This document shows positions 21,872 through 33,854 of a DNA stretch of 64,000 nucleotides, one piece after another. The stretch is from Blastocladiella emersonii ATCC 22665. Taxonomy: Eukaryota > Blastocladiomycota > Blastocladiomycetes > Blastocladiales > Blastocladiaceae. The stretch is taken from positions 523,501 through 587,500 of the forward strand of contig JANHCV010000005.1 in NCBI GenBank assembly GCA_025594325.1. Direction: 5' to 3'. Position numbers and translations under genes: made by a program. Under the pieces are notes generated by a model. It was not told the DNA's origin, searched no databases, and saw nothing but the letters and a program-made list of their open reading frames with translations. Numbering within the stretch: position 1 is the stretch's first letter; every line of letters begins with the position of its first letter.

Positions 21872-23217
21872 ATGGCCGCGCCGCTCCGCCTGTCGCTGCT
21901 GCTGGCGCTCCTGGCCGTCCTCGCCCAGTCGTCGGACGCGTACCGGTGCGGCTTTGTGGTGCTATCGCGTGCCATCTCTCCCCTCGACTCACACGCTTCG
22001 CTTCACTCCCATGTAGCGTCAAGCTCAACAAGGTGCACGAGACGGGCGAGCAGACGCTGGCGCGCCTGTCGGCGGCGCGCACGTCGGTCGAGCAAAAGTA
22101 CATTTCGACGCGTCTCGGCGCCGTGCACCTCGGCGCGTACACGCCGTTCAAGGGCGCCAAGGGCGACAAGGGCGGCGACCACGACGGCAAGCACCCGATC
22201 CACGGGGTGCCGCTGACCGACTACATGAACGCGCAGTATTTCGCGCAGATCTCGATCGGCACGCCGGGCCAGGAGTTTGCCGTGGTCATGGACACGGGGT
22301 CGTCGAACCTGTGGGTGCCGTCGACGCGGTGCTCGAGCATCGCGTGCTGGCTGCACCGCCGGTTCGACGCGACCAAGTCGTCGACGTTTGTCGAGAACGG
22401 CACCGAGTTTGCGATCCGGTACGGGTCCGGGTCGCTCGAGGGCATCATCTCCACCGACACGGTCACGGTCGGCGACCTCGCCATCGAGAACCAGGACTTT
22501 GGCGAGTCGACCAAGGAGCCCGGAATCGCGTTCGCGCTCGGCAAGTTTGACGGGATCTGGGGCCTCGGCTACGACACCATCTCGGTCAACCACGTCGTGC
22601 CGCCCTTCTACAGCATGATCAACCAGAAGCTCATCGAGAAGCCGCTTTTCTCGTTCTGGATCGGCGACATCAACAAGGACGAGTCTGCCGGCGGAGAGCT
22701 CGTGTTCGGCGAAATCGACCCCGAGCACCACACGGGCCCGATCCACTACGCGCCCGTGGTCCGCAAGGGCTACTGGGAGGTGCGCATGGACAAGCTGACG
22801 CTGGACGGCGAGGAGTTTGCCGACCTCGGCAACGCCACGGCCGCCATCGACACGGGCACCTCGCTGATCGCGGCCCCGCTCAAGGTGGCCGAGGCCATCA
22901 ACGAGCGCCTGGGGGCCAAGAAGAACTTTCTCGGCCAGTACACGCTCGACTGCGAGACGCTCGACTCGCTGCCGACCATCAGCTTCGCGTTCGGCGGCCG
23001 CGACTACCCGCTCGCGCCCACCGACTACGTCCTGCAGGTGTCCGGGTCGCCGATCGGCGGCGGCGGCGGCAAGGCCCAGTGCATCTCCGGGTTCATGGGC
23101 ATCGACATGCCCCCGCAGCTCGGCCAGCTGTGGATCGTCGGCGACGTGTTCCTCCGCAAGTACTTTACCGTGTACGACCTCGGCAACAACCGCGTCGGGT
23201 TTGCCGAGTCGACCTGA
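21872..23217 (+). CDS. PEP4: Vacuolar aspartic protease, proteinase A (saccharopepsin) type
   Basis: Exons 21872-21945 and 22017-23217 give 424 aa. A signal peptide is clear (APLRLSLLLALLAVLAQSSDA). A basic propeptide (VKLNKVHETGEQTLARLSAA) follows and then a pepsin fold beginning PLTDYMNAQYFAQISIGTPG. Catalytic aspartates lie in DTGSSNLW (about D117) and DTGTSLIA (about D303); the flap tyrosine is in IRYGSGSLEG. It ends WIVGDVFLRKYFTVYDLGNN and VGFAEST, as in proteinase A. This is the master vacuolar hydrolase: it auto-activates and processes other vacuolar zymogens. It is tail-to-tail with EMG1, 175 bp apart. The absence of a GPI tail or transmembrane anchor supports the vacuolar rather than yapsin type. 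Confidence 0.94.
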
Positions 23218-23392
23218 GTTCGGGTCGGTGTTCCTCGAGTTGCGCTCGTGAGAAGCGCGTTTTGTCCCTCCTCTCTCCCTCCCTCTTTCCTTGGCCGCCG
23301 CGCGCAGTTCATACATCCTCCCACTTTCTTCTTCACACCGTGTGCGACGAGTTCCTAAGGCGTATATCAAAAATTACAGATGGTCATGCACT

Positions 23393-24244
23393 CTACAGGA
23401 CGTTCCACAGGTCCTCCATGGCGCAGCACAGCTTGCCGCACGCGACGGACGCGGACAGCGGGTACTCGGAGATGCCGATCTTCTCGTCGACAAAGGCGTC
23501 GGCGAAATCGTCGACACCGTGGGCCATGGCGCCGATGAAGACGCACAGCGACTTGTCCTCGGGCAGCGTCGTCACGTAGTTGGACAGTTTGACCGTGTTG
23601 GCGTCGTACGAGAAGCCTAGAGAGAGAGAGGGTGGGCGGGTGTGAGTGAGAGGGTGGGTCGGGAGGGGGAGGGCGAGGAAAAGACGTACAGATCTTGTGG
23701 CAGTTGATGGGCAGGTGGTCGGTGATGGGGTTCTTGATGACCTTGAGCAGGCGCTCCTCGCCGTTGACCGACTTGACCGAGAGCTTGTGCAGCAGCTGGA
23801 CTGTGTGTCGCGTGCGAGTCAGCGAGCGGTCCAACGCAGCGACGAGTAAGAGCAGCACGCACCCATGAGCCCAGCGAACCGCTTGAACGTGCGCGGGATG
23901 CGGACCGACGGGTGGACCTCGATCAACACCCCCTTGGCCGTCGAGATAAAGATCTGCAGCTTACCGGCCTTGTTGAGGGGCGAGTCGAGCAGCGTGAGGA
24001 GGCACTGGTGGGTGATGTCGGGGCGGTAGGTCGAGAAATCGCGGCCGTGCTTCTTGAGCAGGTGCACGTGGTCGTCCGAGTTGAGCAGCTGGTACCGGGC
24101 GTCCTTGTTCTTGCCGATCTTGACCGTCTCGAGAATCGCACCCGACAGGACGACGATCAGGCGCTTGGCGTTCTCCTTCTCGGCCTTGGTCTTGGGCAGT
24201 GTTGGCGCCACGGGGACGCCGGGGGCCGCGGGCTTGCTCTTCAT
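23393..24244 (-). CDS. EMG1: 18S rRNA N1-pseudouridine methyltransferase
   Basis: Exons 24244-23863, 23800-23690 and 23616-23393 encode 238 aa, the usual Nep1/Emg1 length. The SPOUT-class protein is recognised by [89 protein letters not shown] and the AdoMet-site region VFIGAMAHG with [15 protein letters not shown]. Emg1 methylates a hypermodified pseudouridine in helix 35 of 18S rRNA and is needed for small-subunit assembly in the nucleolus. The N-terminal ~25 residues ([20 protein letters not shown]) are a basic extension. All three exon joins keep frame. Confidence 0.95.
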
Positions 24245-25741
24245 GGTAGTGGTTACGTTGCAGGGACTGTGGGGGTACGTTGCACCGTCGTCGTACAGGT
24301 GTGGCGTATCGATGAGCACGGCCGGACGCGCCGCGGCGGCGTGCAGGGCGAGGCGCGCATTTGACGTCACGTGGGGCGTCGCCAGGGGACCGAACGCGCC
24401 TCGCCTCACCGGGTGGCGCAGTGCGTCCGCCGAGCTTCCTCGCGCCGCGCCGACAGCACTCTGCCGCGGAAAATGGAAGGCTCCGGACGGGAAGACACCT
24501 CACGCAGTATCACCGGCGCGTCATCGTTGCGCACGGACCGTGGGCCACTCGCCATCGGGCGTGGATCATGGCCCGCAATCGGAGTGCCCCGGGCCGCGAG
24601 CCGACCATGGCCGTGCGCGGCCGTAGCCATCGCGACGACGGCGGCGGCCGGGACGACGAACACTTCCTGAGGATGTTGATGCGCGTGCTCGCCATCGCGG
24701 TCGAAACGCAAAGTGACCCAGCAGTGGGCCGGTTTCAGGGCCGAGCGTGCGCGCGGCCAACGAGGGACGCCGGGCGGAGATTGTGTGTGGTTTCTGCCGC
24801 ACGGACGCGCCAGGTTGTTGATTGATGAGGGTTGGAATGTTGCTCGCGAGGCGCTTGCAAGAAGGGATCAGCGGCCATCACGGACGGATTCGAGGGGGGT
24901 GAGGTCGGTGCGGCGGCGGTGGGCGTCGCGGTCCTCCAGTGCCAGCTGCCTCTTCCGGTCCTCCCTCTCCTCGCTGCCTGCGACGGAATCCTCGCAGCGT
25001 GGTCGTTCGCGACCCGTCTTCTATTTACTCGACTCGATCGGCCTGCCCGCGGGCCTCCATCAGATTCCGGCGATCCCGGCGTGTCTGGTGCCGCGCGTCC
25101 TCGCCTGCGCCCTCGCTTGCCCTTGCCGCGGCGACCCGACCGCCCTTCATCGCCGCCCTGCCCCTGCCCGCCCTGCCCTCGAATCCCCGCCCCCTCCTCT
25201 CGGGATCACCGCTCCCCATCACACAACCGCACCTCCACTCGCTGCAACGGACCGCGGCCACGCATCGAACACCGCGACCGCAACGTCCGCGTCCAATCAC
25301 GGAATTCGGGTCTCGCTCGCGTCGGCGCCGCTTGCAACGCTGCTCGTTCGTCGCCCCCTCGCCCAGGTGCGTTCGCGTGAGGCTCTCGTCGTCTTGCTCC
25401 CTCCTCCAACACGACCTCATGGATGACGCAGTCGCAGTGCGACTTGAGGGAGGCGATGGGATGGAGAGGGAGCACGGCGGATTTGACTTTCTTGCCCGGC
25501 TAACGAACGACGACGCCCACCCCGCTCCGCGCCGACCTCGACCCTGCTCTCCCCTCGTGGCATCTAGTCCGCTCGCTTCCTGCTCCGATTCCGGACCACT
25601 CCGGCGTTCCTGCCCGTCCGTTGACCGGCCCGCCGTTCTCCTGCCCGCTTGCGCTTGCCGCTGGCGTTGGCGCTCGCGCGGCTGCCTCGTTTGTCCTCGT
25701 CAAACTCAACCTTCGCCTCGGCCGCCGACCTTCCGCTTCCC
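24245..25741. promoter_or_regulatory. 1.5-kb divergent intergenic region EMG1 / cyclin-like gene
   Basis: Between two divergent start codons. Short pyrimidine-rich reading frames occur but show no conserved protein. A long leader for the cyclin-like gene, with upstream ATGs such as the one near 25419, is likely. No specific site recognised. Confidence 0.5.
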
Positions 25742-28700
25742 ATGTCGCTCCCGCCCTCGCACGGCGGGCAGGCGCGCCACCACGCTCCGCCTCCTCCTCC
25801 TCACCCGCAACCGCCGCCGACGTGGGAGTCCACGCTCCGCTACCAGCCCGTCGTCGGCCTCGACCCCGACCACCACTACTCGTCGTCGTCGGCTTCGGCC
25901 CTGCCGTTCCCGCTACCGCACCACCACCAAGCCGCCGCCGCCGCCGACTACGGTGGTGGGATCGCCCGCGCGCACTCGGCCTCCGCTGCTCCCGCCAGCG
26001 CCTCGTCGCTCCCGCGGTCCCGGTCGCGCCCGCGCTCGCCGCACAGCCCGCCGTCCGACTCGTCGTCCACGTACTCGCGCAGCATCTGCGTCAGCGTGAG
26101 CAGCCGCGGGTCGCCCGACGACGACGAGGCGCACCGACACCACCACCATCACCATCGCGACGGCAGCCATCACCGGCATCGCGGCCACGGCCAATCGTCG
26201 CTGAGCCGGACCACCGCCGCCGTCGAAGACGTGGCCGCCGACGTGCACCTCCCGCCGCCCGCGCCGCCGCGCCGATCGCGAAGACGGCGAAGACAATCCG
26301 CCACCACCAGCATCCTGTCGCAGCGGTCCGCCGGGTCGGCTGCGCCCCGCACCTCGTTCTCGCGCCCGTCCAGCACCACGTCGTCCATCCTCTCGTCGCT
26401 CTATCACCATCCGCAGCACTACCACGCCGGTGAAGCCATGAACGGCCACGACGCCCGACGCCCGAGCGTGTCGTCGCTCGGTCCCGAGACACTCGAGGCC
26501 GTGCACTCGGCCAACGCTGCCGCCGCTGCCGCGGGTGACGGCGCGCAGCTGCACCGTCGCCGGTCTGCAGCCTCCTCGACCGCCAGCCGCGCCACTCGCG
26601 CGTACGACGACCAGCAGCGCGCGATGCGGCCCGCCCCAACCGCCGCCGCCGCCGCGCCCGTGCCCAACCCGAACCGCGCGTCGACCGCGTCGCGCAGCCG
26701 GTCGTCGTCGGCCCCGACCACCAACCCGCTGATGCGGTGCCTGCCGTTCCTCCTGTGCAAGCGCCCGCCGCCCGGCCGGTCCGCTGCGCGATCTCGCGCC
26801 ACGGCTGCCGCTGCTGCTGCCGCCGACGCGCCTGCGCACGCCGTCCCGCCCGCCGGTGCGCACTCGCACTCGCTGTCCCGTACCGCGGGGAACCCGCAAC
26901 ACGGCGGGCTCTGGCGCCGCCGCAGCCGGCTCAGCACCATGGTCTCGGCGTACTCGGACGGGAGCAGCGGGGCCGGCGACGACGCGGACGATGAAGCGGG
27001 GCCCGCGCCGATCCCCGAGGAGCCGTACTACGAACCCGCGGCTGCGCGGCCGAGCGCCGACTCGGGCTACTACGCCGCCGGGAACGGCACGGGTATGCCC
27101 CTGCACATCCGGCACCCGCAGGTCCGCCCGCGCGGCGGGTCGCTCAGCGACGTGGCCACGACGCTGTCGCGCGGCCGCGGCGCCAGCGAGGACTCGATGC
27201 ACCGCCCGTCCGTCGACTCGATGCGCGTCTGGGACCCCGCATTCAACGGCACCCCGCCGCTCCAGGATCGTCTCGCTGCGTTCCCGAGTACCACGTCCGT
27301 CGACTCGCTCGCCGCGCTGCCCCGCGGGTACCCGCGCCGCACCGGCGGCGACGCGTTTGGCGCGCGGAATCGGTGGGTCATGGGCGAGGGGGAGGCGGCG
27401 AACGGGTCGTCCACGTCGCTCACGTCGGATGCAGCGCCGTACGTCGCGCCGCCGGCGTCGGTCGTCGTCAACCACTCGATCCCGCGCGCTGGCAGCGTTG
27501 GGCCCGCGGGCCCGCTCGACCCCGAGCCGTCCGAGTGGCCCGCGCGAATCCCGTCCGTCGCTGACCCGGACTCGCCCGCGACGCTGCCCGTCGCCTCCGC
27601 CGACGACTCGGACGTCGACGGCGAGTACATGGCCGCCGCCGGTCCCGACGACGACGCCTCGCGGACCCGCGCCACATCCGTCGCGAGCTCGGGCGTCCCG
27701 CCGACGCCGTGGGCGACGCGCGCGCCGCGCATGCTCCGCAAGAACACGTTCTCGTCGTACCCGAGCGGCGAGGAGATGGTCACGACGGACGAGGACGACG
27801 AGGAGGAGGAGGATTACCTCACCGACGAGTACGACGAGCACGGCGAGCCGCGCAACCGTCGGTACTACACGGCCGGGTACCCCGACGACGAGGTCGTGAC
27901 GACGACCGACGACGAGGGTGACGAGGAGGTGGAGCCTGCGCCAGAACCCGCCCCCGCGCCGACGGCTACCGTAAGCCTCCCGCGCACCACGGTCCCGCGC
28001 CCGCGCACGCACCGCCAGACGTGGCCGAGCCCGCCGCTCGCCGACGGCGCCGCCGCCGCGGTGCAGCCCGCCGCCGCGAGCCAGCAGAAGCACCGGCCGC
28101 ACCCCGAGTCGTGGGCGTCTAACGTGTCCGCCGTCACCGACCCCGCGAGCCACGCCGTCCCCGAACCCCACGCGCGGTCGCCCCGCACGCGCATCTCGGT
28201 CGCCACCACCGCCTCGGGCGTCTCGTCGGTCCCGCCCCCGCCAATCGAGCGCGCACCATCGCCTACGCCCGCGGCTGAGCCGCCGCAACCTGCTCCCCCG
28301 CAGGCGCAGCCGCAGCAGCGGCGCGCGGCCAAGTCGCCGTCGAGCAAGTCTGCCGTGAGCAGCCGGCGCGACCACCCCCACCACCCCGCGCACTCGCGCG
28401 TCCCGCCCGCGCACGAGGAGCCCGCCGACGACCACCTTCCGCGGATCGACCCGGGCGGCGTCGGCAGCCTGTGGGCGGGGGCTTGGCGGCCCGGGTGGAC
28501 CGCGACGCGGTCGTTCGCGCACTCGCTGTTCCAGCTGATCGGGTGCTCGCGCGAGGCGCTCGTCCGCATGTACCCGCTGCTGCGCGCCACGCGCATGACA
28601 CCGCAGCACCTCGCCGTCATGGCCATCTACCTCGCCCGGTTCCTCCTCCTGCGCCGCGCCGAGGGGCATGCGGCTGCAGTTGCAGCGGCGGCGGCGGCGG

Positions 28701-31352
28701 CGGCCGACCCGCGGTCCCCGCCGCTGCGCACGCGTGGCACGATGGGGAGTCTCCGCTGGCGGCTCAACCAGGCGCGCAAGCGGCTCGTGCGGTCGACGAG
28801 TAATGGGGCGTCTGCGAAGCAGATCGTCAAGGCCAAGACCACGCCCGTCCGCCGCGTCAGCGTGCGCTGGAGCAACGCGTCGTCCGTGGCTGCGTCCACC
28901 GCGTCGTCCACGTCGCGCCGGTCCTCGCGCGGCAGCTTTGCCCAGGACGACGCGGACCCGGGGTACGTCGATGTCGACGACCAGTCGTCCCGCTCGGCCT
29001 CGTTTGACGTCGACGATGCAGCGACACCTCAAAGCCCGCTCCCCGCAGCCGAGACGCTCGAGGAGTCATTTGCCGCGGCGTGGGATCTGCTCGCCAAGGA
29101 GCGGCTCCCGCTCGAGCGGCAGCCGTCGACGGCGTCGCTGCGGTCGTCGCCCGCGCACGGCGTCTTCATGCCGCACGCCGAGCGCATCGTGCGCGTCCAG
29201 GTCCGCATGCTCACGGTCGCCACGCTCCTCGCGTGCAAGCAGCTCAACGACCACTCGTTCACCGCCAAGGCCGTCTCGGGCGTCGTCCCGCGCGACTGTA
29301 TCGCGGGCACCGCTGACCTCGTCGCCCTCGAAATGCGCGTCGCCATCGCGCTCGAGTTCGACCTCGCTGTCCGCCGCGTCCACCTGCGGCCGCTCCTCGA
29401 GGCGCTCCTCGCCACGGCCGTCGCGAACCAGGTCCCCGTCCCGTCGCTCTCTCGCTCGTCGACGCATAAGCGCAACACGCCGCGCCTCCGCCACGCGCGC
29501 GCCCTCGCGCGCCAGTCCAGCGGCGGCGGTGCTGGCGGGGAAGCGGCGGACGCGGACGGCGACGACGAGTGGTACGACTCGGTCGACGGCGAGATCACCG
29601 CCACCATCTCCGTGTGCCACCACCTGCTCGGCCTCCTCGACCGCACCGCGGGCGTGCTCGGCGAGATCGACGAGGACGTCGAGCTCCCGTCGCCACCGAC
29701 CGAGGTCCGCAACGACAAGCCCGCCGCGCCATCCCGCCGCGTCCACTCGGACTCGGCTATCTCGGCCACGTCGTCCGAGAACTCGCCGACCGCGGGACCT
29801 GCGAGGCATGAGCCGGTGCCGCTCCGGGTACGTTTTCTTCGCTGCGTCTTTGCTGACAACCCGATCACTAACGCAGCTTCGCCCGCGCCAGGTCGATACC
29901 TCGGCCCGCCCGCCCGTGCACTCGCAGTACCAGAGCCTGGCCGACGAGCTCGCGTCGCCACCCGCCGCGATGCGCCGCGTCGACTCGGCCGCGCACATGA
30001 CGCCGCCCGCGCGGTCGCGCGTGCCGTCGGCGCACCCGCACACACCGCCGCCGGGCCACCCGCTGCTTGTCGACTCGGCCGTCGCGTCGTCGTCGGCGCA
30101 GGAGCTCCTCGCGCACCTGATCGACGCGGCGCCCGCGCTCGACTCGCCGCACTCGCGCCGGTCCAGCATCGCCGTCGTCTCGCCCACGCCGTCGTCGGCG
30201 CGCCATGCTGACTCGGGTCCGCCCGCTGGCAAGTACTTTACCCCGCCGCCGCCCGCGCCGATCGTCGAGAACGTGACGGGCAACGGCGCCGGCGCAGCGA
30301 TGCAGGCGCTCGCGTCGCTCATGACGCTCGCGGATATCAGCCCCGCGAGTCTGCACGAGTCGCTGCACGGCGGGCGACCCGGCGCGGGACCGAGCATCCA
30401 CGACCCGCAGTTCGACTCGGGCTCCGTTCGGTCGCGCCGCGACTCGAATGTCGGTGCCCCGCTTCCGCACTACTTCCAGCACCACCACGGGTCCGAGTCG
30501 GACGGTGCCGCGTCGATGAGCGGGTACGGCCAGCCGCTCCACTTTGCTCCGCAGCCGCAGCCGCCGGTGAGCGGGCCGATGCGCACGCCGCGCCGCCCGA
30601 CGTACGCTACGGGCCCCGTACCCGATGCCGCCGGCGGCCCGCGCCGCGGCTCGCACGTCGGGATGCACGCGCTCGACAGTCTCGCCGCCATGGAGGCCGC
30701 GTACCGGTCGCGCCCGCACACCGCGCAGCCGCCGCCGAGCGCACGGCCGAACTTCGGCCCCGCATCCGCGCCCGCCCAGCGCGCCAGTCTCCCGGCCGGC
30801 CCCGGACTCGCCAACATCATGTCGCCGCGCGCCGCGGCGCTCCACCGCGCGGGCCTGATCAGTCTCAACAACGGCTCCGCGGCGCCACCGCAGCAGCAGC
30901 AGCAGCAGCCGTACTCGGTCGGCCCGTCGCCTCCCCGCGCCATGCCGGTGCGTACCTCGGTCCTCTCGGCGCTCCCGGGCGCGATGCACTGGCCAGGGGT
31001 CGTTGCCGCTCCCGCGCCGCCGCCCGCGCACGCGCACGCGCCCGGGTCCGCGGTTTCCGAATCGAGCGCCGCCAACAGCAGCACTGACACCCCGGCCTCG
31101 CACTCCAACTCCAGGTACACGTACGGCATGATGATCGCGGGCGCGCCAACGTCGGCAGCAGCGGCTGGTCCGGGTAACCACGGCGCGGATCCCGCAACGT
31201 GGGCCGCGCGCAACCGGTGGCTCGCGTCGTCCGCGGCACCCGCGCGCTCACGCAGCGGCGGCGCGAGGTCCTCGCCCAGCACGTCCATCGAGACGCTGGA
31301 TACCGAGTCTCCGCCGTCGCCGTCGCCGTCCGGGCCGCATCGAGATGGATGA
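25742..31352 (+). CDS. Very large Ser/Pro-rich protein with a cyclin-like domain
   Basis: Exons 25742-29827 and 29877-31352, joined over a 49-nt intron (CACTAACGCAG acceptor), encode 1853 aa. Most of it is low complexity: His-rich, Ser/Pro-rich and acidic stretches, many SP/TP sites and DSxRVWD-type short motifs. An ordered region near residues 900-1225 resembles the cyclin box of Pho80-type cyclins: TRSFAHSLFQLIGCSREALV, MTPQHLAVMAIYLARFLLL, then after a ~150-residue disordered insert RVQVRMLTVATLLACKQLND and LVALEMRVAIALEFDLAVRR. Pho80-type cyclins activate Pho85-like kinases in nutrient signalling and polarity. The assignment rests on pattern only, and the insert is unusual. The ATG at 25742 (context CCCATGT) is the first in frame. 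Confidence 0.6.
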
Positions 31353-31453
31353 TGATGACGATGTGTCTGCGAGTTGTACCTGTCGATTTCTCATTCCCTC
31401 CTCCCTCCCTCCCCTACACCATGATACAGAAGCACGCTTTCATTTTTGCTCGC

Positions 31454-32092
31454 TCACCCGCCGTGCGCGCCCGCGAGCCCCGAGTCGGCCCACCACTGGA
31501 CCACGCTGTGCTGGTCCCACCGCTGCGAGTGCACGAGCACGTCGGGTAGCGAGTACCGCAGCTCGAGCCCGCTTGCGAGCCACCAGTCCAGCGCGCGCAA
31601 GTTGAGCCACCAGTCCAGGACGTGAATGTGCCCGTTGCGCGACGCCGCCTTCATCGGCTTCGCGCCGTAGCGCACGGGCAGGCCCGAGTCGCGCCACCAC
31701 TGCAGCACGCGGACGTGGCCCGCCGCGCTCGCGTGCAGCAACGCTGCGGCCGAGTACCGCAGCGCGAGCCCCGACATGCGCCACCACTCGAGCACGGCAA
31801 CGTGCCCGTTCCCGCTCACAAAATCGAGCACGCCCTCGCTGTACGGGACGCGCGGCGCGCCGGGCGCGAGCAGGATCGTGAACGCGCTGACGTGCCCGCG
31901 ACGCGCGGCGTCCAGGAGCGAGAATTGTGGCAGGCAGCGGATCACGGCGCGCGCGAGCTTGTGCCCGTCGTCGTTGTCGCTCTCGGATCGCGGGAGGACA
32001 TGGAGCAGCTGGCTCAAGTTGAGGGCCGACTGGTACGGCAGGCTCGCGGCGCGGATCAGAATGCGTTCGACGATCTCGTATGGAAGATACAT
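31454..32092 (-). CDS. Short ankyrin-like 'WW' repeat protein
   Basis: A single exon of 212 aa, a diverged paralogue of the genes at 13114 and 35501. The head MYLPYEIVERILIRAASLPY and the LSQLLHVLPRSE helix match. Repeats follow: FSLLDAARRGHVSAFTILLA, GNGHVAVLEWWRMSGLALRY, SAAGHVRVLQWWRDSGLPVR, NGHIHVLDWWLN. Near residue 170 a repeat is cut short: LDWWLN runs straight into LRALDWWLASGLELRY, which suggests an internal deletion or unequal crossover between repeats. Only about five repeats remain, against some eleven in the paralogues. It may be functional because the frame is open to a clean stop. It is tail-to-tail with the cyclin-like gene. Confidence 0.72.
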   Translation of the reverse strand: MYLPYEIVERILIRAASLPYQSALNLSQLLHVLPRSESDNDDGHKLARAVIRCLPQFSLLDAARRGHVSAFTILLAPGAPRVPYSEGVLDFVSGNGHVAVLEWWRMSGLALRYSAAALLHASAAGHVRVLQWWRDSGLPVRYGAKPMKAASRNGHIHVLDWWLNLRALDWWLASGLELRYSLPDVLVHSQRWDQHSVVQWWADSGLAGAHGG

Positions 32093-32310
32093 TGCACTTT
32101 TGCCTGAGGAGCGCGAGAGAGCGCGGCGAACAGGTGCCAAGGTGGGCGCCGCGCGGTCAGCTGTCCCGAGAGCCAGCCCGAGAGCGCCACTACGCCGGAA
32201 ACCCTCGAGGACTTCACTGATCGGAACGATGATGCCAAGAGGGACGAACAAGAATGACTATTGATTAGACTAGAAACTAACATAAGAACGACTCTGGGCG
32301 CGGCCCGCGC

Positions 32311-33854
32311 CTACAGCCGCGACTGAAGGAACTCTTCAAAGCTCATCGCGGCCACAGCCACCTTCTCGTCCGACTCCTCGTCACCAACCGCCTGATGTGT
32401 CGGCTCTGTCACGCCGCTATCGAGGAACGCGAACACGACCGCCATCACGACCGCGAGCCCGGAAAACACGCCCACGCACGCGAGCATGCCCCAGTGCTCA
32501 AACAGCGCGCCCGCAGCAATCGGGCCGAGCGACAGAGACAGCGCAAACGACATGTGGAAGATGGCGTAAACCTGCCCGGCCGCGTCGCGGTGGTGCGCGT
32601 CAATGTACGCGCCCATGGACGGCAGGGTTGGGGTCAGCGCGACCGTGAACGTCGCGCCCGTCGCGACGAGAATCACGACCGTGAACGCGAGCGAGATCGG
32701 GACGCCGATGAAGGGCGCGACGGCGGCGAACGCCAGGGTGCCGATGACGAGGACGGGGCGCGGCGAGAAGCGGTCACACAGCCAGCCAGCTGAAATGGAG
32801 ATCGGGAGTGATGGGATCAGTGATCGCAGTGCAGCCGGATCTCAAGCGACTGAAATGCGTACCGATTGGGCCAACAATGATACCGGGCACGGCGGGAGCG
32901 AGGAATATGAGCCCGTTGACCGTGACGGACGTGTCGTACTGCGCCGTGAGGTACGGCGGAAGGATGGGCTCGAGTCCAGCGACGAGCAGCCCGAGGACGA
33001 AGACGACGCACGCGTTGAGCCACACGGGCCGCGCACGTATCAGCGTCAGGATCGACGTGCTGCCGCCGCCGGTCTTGATCGCACCGTCCTTGGCCTCGAG
33101 CTGCGCCCGCTTGTACGCCCGGGCAGGCTCGTCGTCGACGAGCAGCCGGAACACGAGACACGCGGCGGCCAGCGCGAGCGCGGCCCAAAACGGCGCCGTC
33201 GGACCGACCTTGCCGTACAGCAGGCCGCCGAGCGCGGGACCGACCATGCCGCCCGCGTTCATTCCCGCGAGCGCGATCCCCATGGCGACGCCGAGCTCCG
33301 AGGTTGGATATACGTCGCCGATGAGCGCGAAACTCAGCGTGAGGTTGCCCGCGGCGGCGACGCCCTGCACGGCGCGGACGAGGAGATAGTGCCAGTACTC
33401 GGTCACCAGCGTGTAGAGGAGTGAGGTCACGGCGAGGATGATCAGGCTGACGACGACGGGAAGCTTGCGCGAGCCAAACTTGTCCGAGACCCGGCCGAAC
33501 AGCGGCGTGGACACGAGCTGGGTGATCGCTGTTGAGGAGCAATGACAGTGAGCGGCGGTTCTAGGAGAGGGTTCCTGATGCAGCGATAATCGTACCAAAG
33601 ATCGAAACGAGCACACCAACCCGCGAGGGGGTGCTGCCGAGCTGGTTGATGGCGATCTCGGGGAGCAGGGGGATCACGGCCGCATCTACGACGCAGCGAC
33701 AGGGACGAGTTAACGACGCGCCGTTTGATCGGAGGTGTGATGTGCACGCACAGACGAACATGTCGGCGAACACGGTCGCCGTGACGAGGATCGTGATCGA
33801 CCGCGGGTGGAAGCGGAGCCACTCGAGCCAGGTCAGCGATTTCTGGGCCATCAT
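32311..33854 (-). CDS. Major facilitator superfamily transporter (DHA1/VMAT-like)
   Basis: Exons 33854-33752, 33685-33596, 33528-32863 and 32789-32311 give 445 aa. About twelve hydrophobic segments are visible. The loop-2/3 motif is GRVSDKFGSRKLPVV, close to the MFS signature G-x3-D-x-G-x-R-K/R. The motif-C-like stretch GMNAGGMVGPALGGLLYGKV in helix 5 is typical of drug:H+ antiporters. The second half repeats AGWLCDRFSPRP. The tail is acidic and hydrophilic (EPTHQAVGDEESDEKVAV). The organisation is like fungal DHA1 members related to vesicular monoamine transporters. The substrate is unknown. Two ATGs start the frame; the first is taken. Confidence 0.88.

Noticed and set aside
24371-25426. 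Frames upstream of the cyclin-like gene
   Set aside because: Pro/Arg-rich with no conserved motif; more likely leader and promoter of the divergent genes.
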